From Bacteriovoracaceae bacterium (lineage in GTDB: Bacteria > Bdellovibrionota > Bacteriovoracia > Bacteriovoracales > Bacteriovoracaceae), in contig JAIEMA010000009.1 of the NCBI GenBank assembly GCA_019752535.1, forward strand, positions 1-64,000: a stretch of DNA of 64,000 nt. Reading direction: 5' to 3'. The notes under the pieces were generated by a model that searched no databases, was not told where the DNA came from, and worked only from the letters and a program-made list of their open reading frames with translations. Shown here piece by piece: positions 62,794-64,000 of the stretch; position 1 is the stretch's first letter, and every line of letters begins with the position of its first letter. The position numbers and the translations under genes are program-made.

Positions 62794-63147
62794 ATGAAAT
62801 TATTTTTAGCATCGCTGCTTATTTCTCTCTCAGTTTCTGTTAGCGCAACAGAATTCAGCGCCAAACTTGAGCGCACCTTTTGTTCTATTTCTAACAATAC
62901 TCTCACTCGCACTGAGTATGTGAATAAAGATATGTCAGTGAGTTTGACTGAGACAAAAAAAGTTGAATTCAATGGCGTCGAGGCCCTCATTCCAAAAGTT
63001 CTTGAAACGGCCACTCAAACAGCTCCAAGCGCTGATGAAGATTACGTCTTCACCATGACTCATGAAGGACAGAAGTATTATCTCAATCTTAAAGATTCAG
63101 ACGAAACTCTTTTCATCATTCGTTTACTCTCAAAGAGCTGCCGCTAG
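62794..63147 (+). CDS. Small exported protein of unknown function
   Basis: A 117-residue exported protein. It has a signal peptide (MKLFLASLLISLSVSVSA), a mature part with two Cys (near the start and end, possibly paired) and alternating Thr/Val strands. AGGAGG-type sequence precedes the ATG. The DUF938 gene follows after 5 bp. No known family. Confidence 0.65.
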   Translation: MKLFLASLLISLSVSVSATEFSAKLERTFCSISNNTLTRTEYVNKDMSVSLTETKKVEFNGVEALIPKVLETATQTAPSADEDYVFTMTHEGQKYYLNLKDSDETLFIIRLLSKSCR

Positions 63148-63152
63148 TTACA

Positions 63153-63764
63153 ATGGCGAACAAGCCCTTTTCTCCCTCTAGCGAACGCAACAAAGAAGCC
63201 ATCCTTGAGGTACTCTCAGGGGTGATTTCTTTGTCTGATCGCCGTATTTTAGAGATTGGTTCTGGCACCGGTCAGCATGCGGTCTTTTTTGCCAAACATT
63301 TTCCTCATGCTGAATGGTATCCCACTGACGTCACTGCCAATCTTAAAGGCATCAATCAATGGGTAGAGGAAGCGGGTCTCTTTAATCTCCAAAAAGCGCA
63401 GAGGATGGAAGTTGGCAAGGATGAACTTCCCAAGCTGAAGTTTGATGTCATTTTCACCGCCAATACTTTTCACATCATGCACTGGAAAGAGTGCAAATCT
63501 TTGATCAAGATGTTCGCTGGACGCTTAAGAGAAGATTCTCGAGTTGTTATCTATGGACCGTTTAAAATTGATGGGAAGTTTACTTCTGAGAGTAATGAAG
63601 CTTTTGATCAAGAACTTAAGATGAGTGATCCCATGAGTGGAATTCGCTCGTTTGAAGATGTGAATAACAATATGATCAAAGTGGGCTTTGAGCTCGTGAA
63701 CAACGTCTCGATGCCGGCCAATAATCAGATGCTTATTTATCGAAGGCTCAAGTTTCAGGGCTAG
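63153..63764 (+). CDS. DUF938 class I SAM-dependent methyltransferase
   Basis: A 203-residue protein. The DUF938 start KPFSPSSERNKEAILEVL and the SAM motif RILEIGSGTGQHAVFFAKHFP are both clear, with later NTFHIMHW and VVIYGPF. The substrate is unknown. It is normal length. It starts 5 bp after the preceding gene's stop with no strong site of its own. Confidence 0.88.
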   Translation: MANKPFSPSSERNKEAILEVLSGVISLSDRRILEIGSGTGQHAVFFAKHFPHAEWYPTDVTANLKGINQWVEEAGLFNLQKAQRMEVGKDELPKLKFDVIFTANTFHIMHWKECKSLIKMFAGRLREDSRVVIYGPFKIDGKFTSESNEAFDQELKMSDPMSGIRSFEDVNNNMIKVGFELVNNVSMPANNQMLIYRRLKFQG

Positions 63765-63765
63765 G

Positions 63766-64000
63766 CTACATCGGCTGTTTTAAAAGTTCACAATAAGGCT
63801 GACTGCCGCTTTTACACTTCTTAGTGAATTCTCTTTTAAGAATCGGCTTTGTCTTTTCCATAATCTTTGCGAAAAGTTCAAACTTCTCTTTGCATTGAGT
63901 GGGGTCTTTGTCGCATTTTTTTGTAAGCTCTTCTAGCTTCTTTCTTTCCTCGGAAGTTGAGGCTTCCGCTGTACACTTCTCATAAAGAGCTTCCACTTCT
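63766..64000 (-). CDS. Cys/Lys-rich hypothetical protein (partial at window edge)
   Basis: The 3' part of a minus-strand gene that continues past the right end; the visible 78 or so codons show no start with a ribosome site. It is rich in Lys, Glu and Cys (CDKDPTQCKEK, KKCKSGSQPYCELL), with Cys spacing reminiscent of small Sel1-like or Cys-paired helical repeats. That is only a hint. One base separates its stop from the convergent methyltransferase gene. Confidence 0.55.
   Translation of the reverse strand, partial: EVEALYEKCTAEASTSEERKKLEELTKKCDKDPTQCKEKFELFAKIMEKTKPILKREFTKKCKSGSQPYCELLKQPM

Noticed and set aside
1-64000. CRISPR arrays, insertion sequences or rRNA
   Set aside because: No regularly spaced repeats, transposase frames or rRNA-like sequence were noticed in reading the window.

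Overview
The window is a contiguous chromosomal stretch of a Gram-negative bacterium with about 45% G+C by eye. It has SecDF-YajC and TatA export genes, a chaperone-usher pilus operon, OmpA/MotB-type peptidoglycan binding, many signal-peptide proteins and lipoproteins, a sigma-54-type promoter, PilZ, HU and a ceramidase-family protein. This mix, with several very large adhesin-like lipoproteins, best fits a Bdellovibrionota (Bacteriovorax/Bdellovibrio-like) organism. That placement is inference from gene content; there is no rRNA here to settle it. TTG and GTG starts are common, often with a strong AAGGAG or GGAGG just upstream.

Layout. 0-7.5 kb: exported proteins (a secreted gluzincin-like peptidase, two Tyr/Cys-rich paralogues), a minus-strand sfsA-nadD operon and a three-module GPGP-linker protein behind a sigma-54-type promoter. 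7.8-16.4 kb: gltA citrate synthase, an Rsm22/METTL17-type methyltransferase, a 1260-residue lipoprotein and a ClpB-like chaperone. 16.4-23.5 kb, minus strand: pgsA-serB-LRR protein, followed by a compact chaperone-usher pilus operon (major pilin, truncated pilin-like protein, chaperone, usher, tip protein). 23.5-27.8 kb: PilZ protein, glpX, an SRPBCC protein, a small helical protein, a YggS-type PLP protein and an IPNS-like oxygenase. 27.8-39.6 kb: a beta-barrel protein, a Calx-beta/RCC1 lipoprotein (1678 aa), a fatty-acid-hydroxylase-family protein divergent from a ceramidase-family protein, and a 1385-aa lipoprotein. 39.7-47.6 kb: a ParA-like ATPase plus small partner, then queA-tgt-yajC-tatA-secD-secF and a membrane protein. 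47.6-53.3 kb: a lipoprotein, HU, tRNA-Cys with its 3' end duplicated nearby, a secreted hydrolase and a metzincin lipoprotein. 53.5-59.7 kb: the most unusual locus, a MotB-like protein with a very long coiled coil, a TolQ/MotA-like channel protein, and a giant FHA-like/coiled-coil reading frame split by one in-frame TAA. 59.8-64 kb: exported proteins, a cupin and a DUF938 methyltransferase.

How it fits together. The housekeeping blocks (queuosine tRNA modification plus Sec/Tat export, phospholipid and serine synthesis, citrate synthase, gluconeogenic FBPase) are interleaved with envelope and surface functions. The strongest candidate for an undescribed system is the 53.5-59.7 kb locus: an ion-driven stator-like pair with a long stalk and a large coiled-coil partner. 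Several convergent gene pairs share their stop codons, so the genome is tightly packed.
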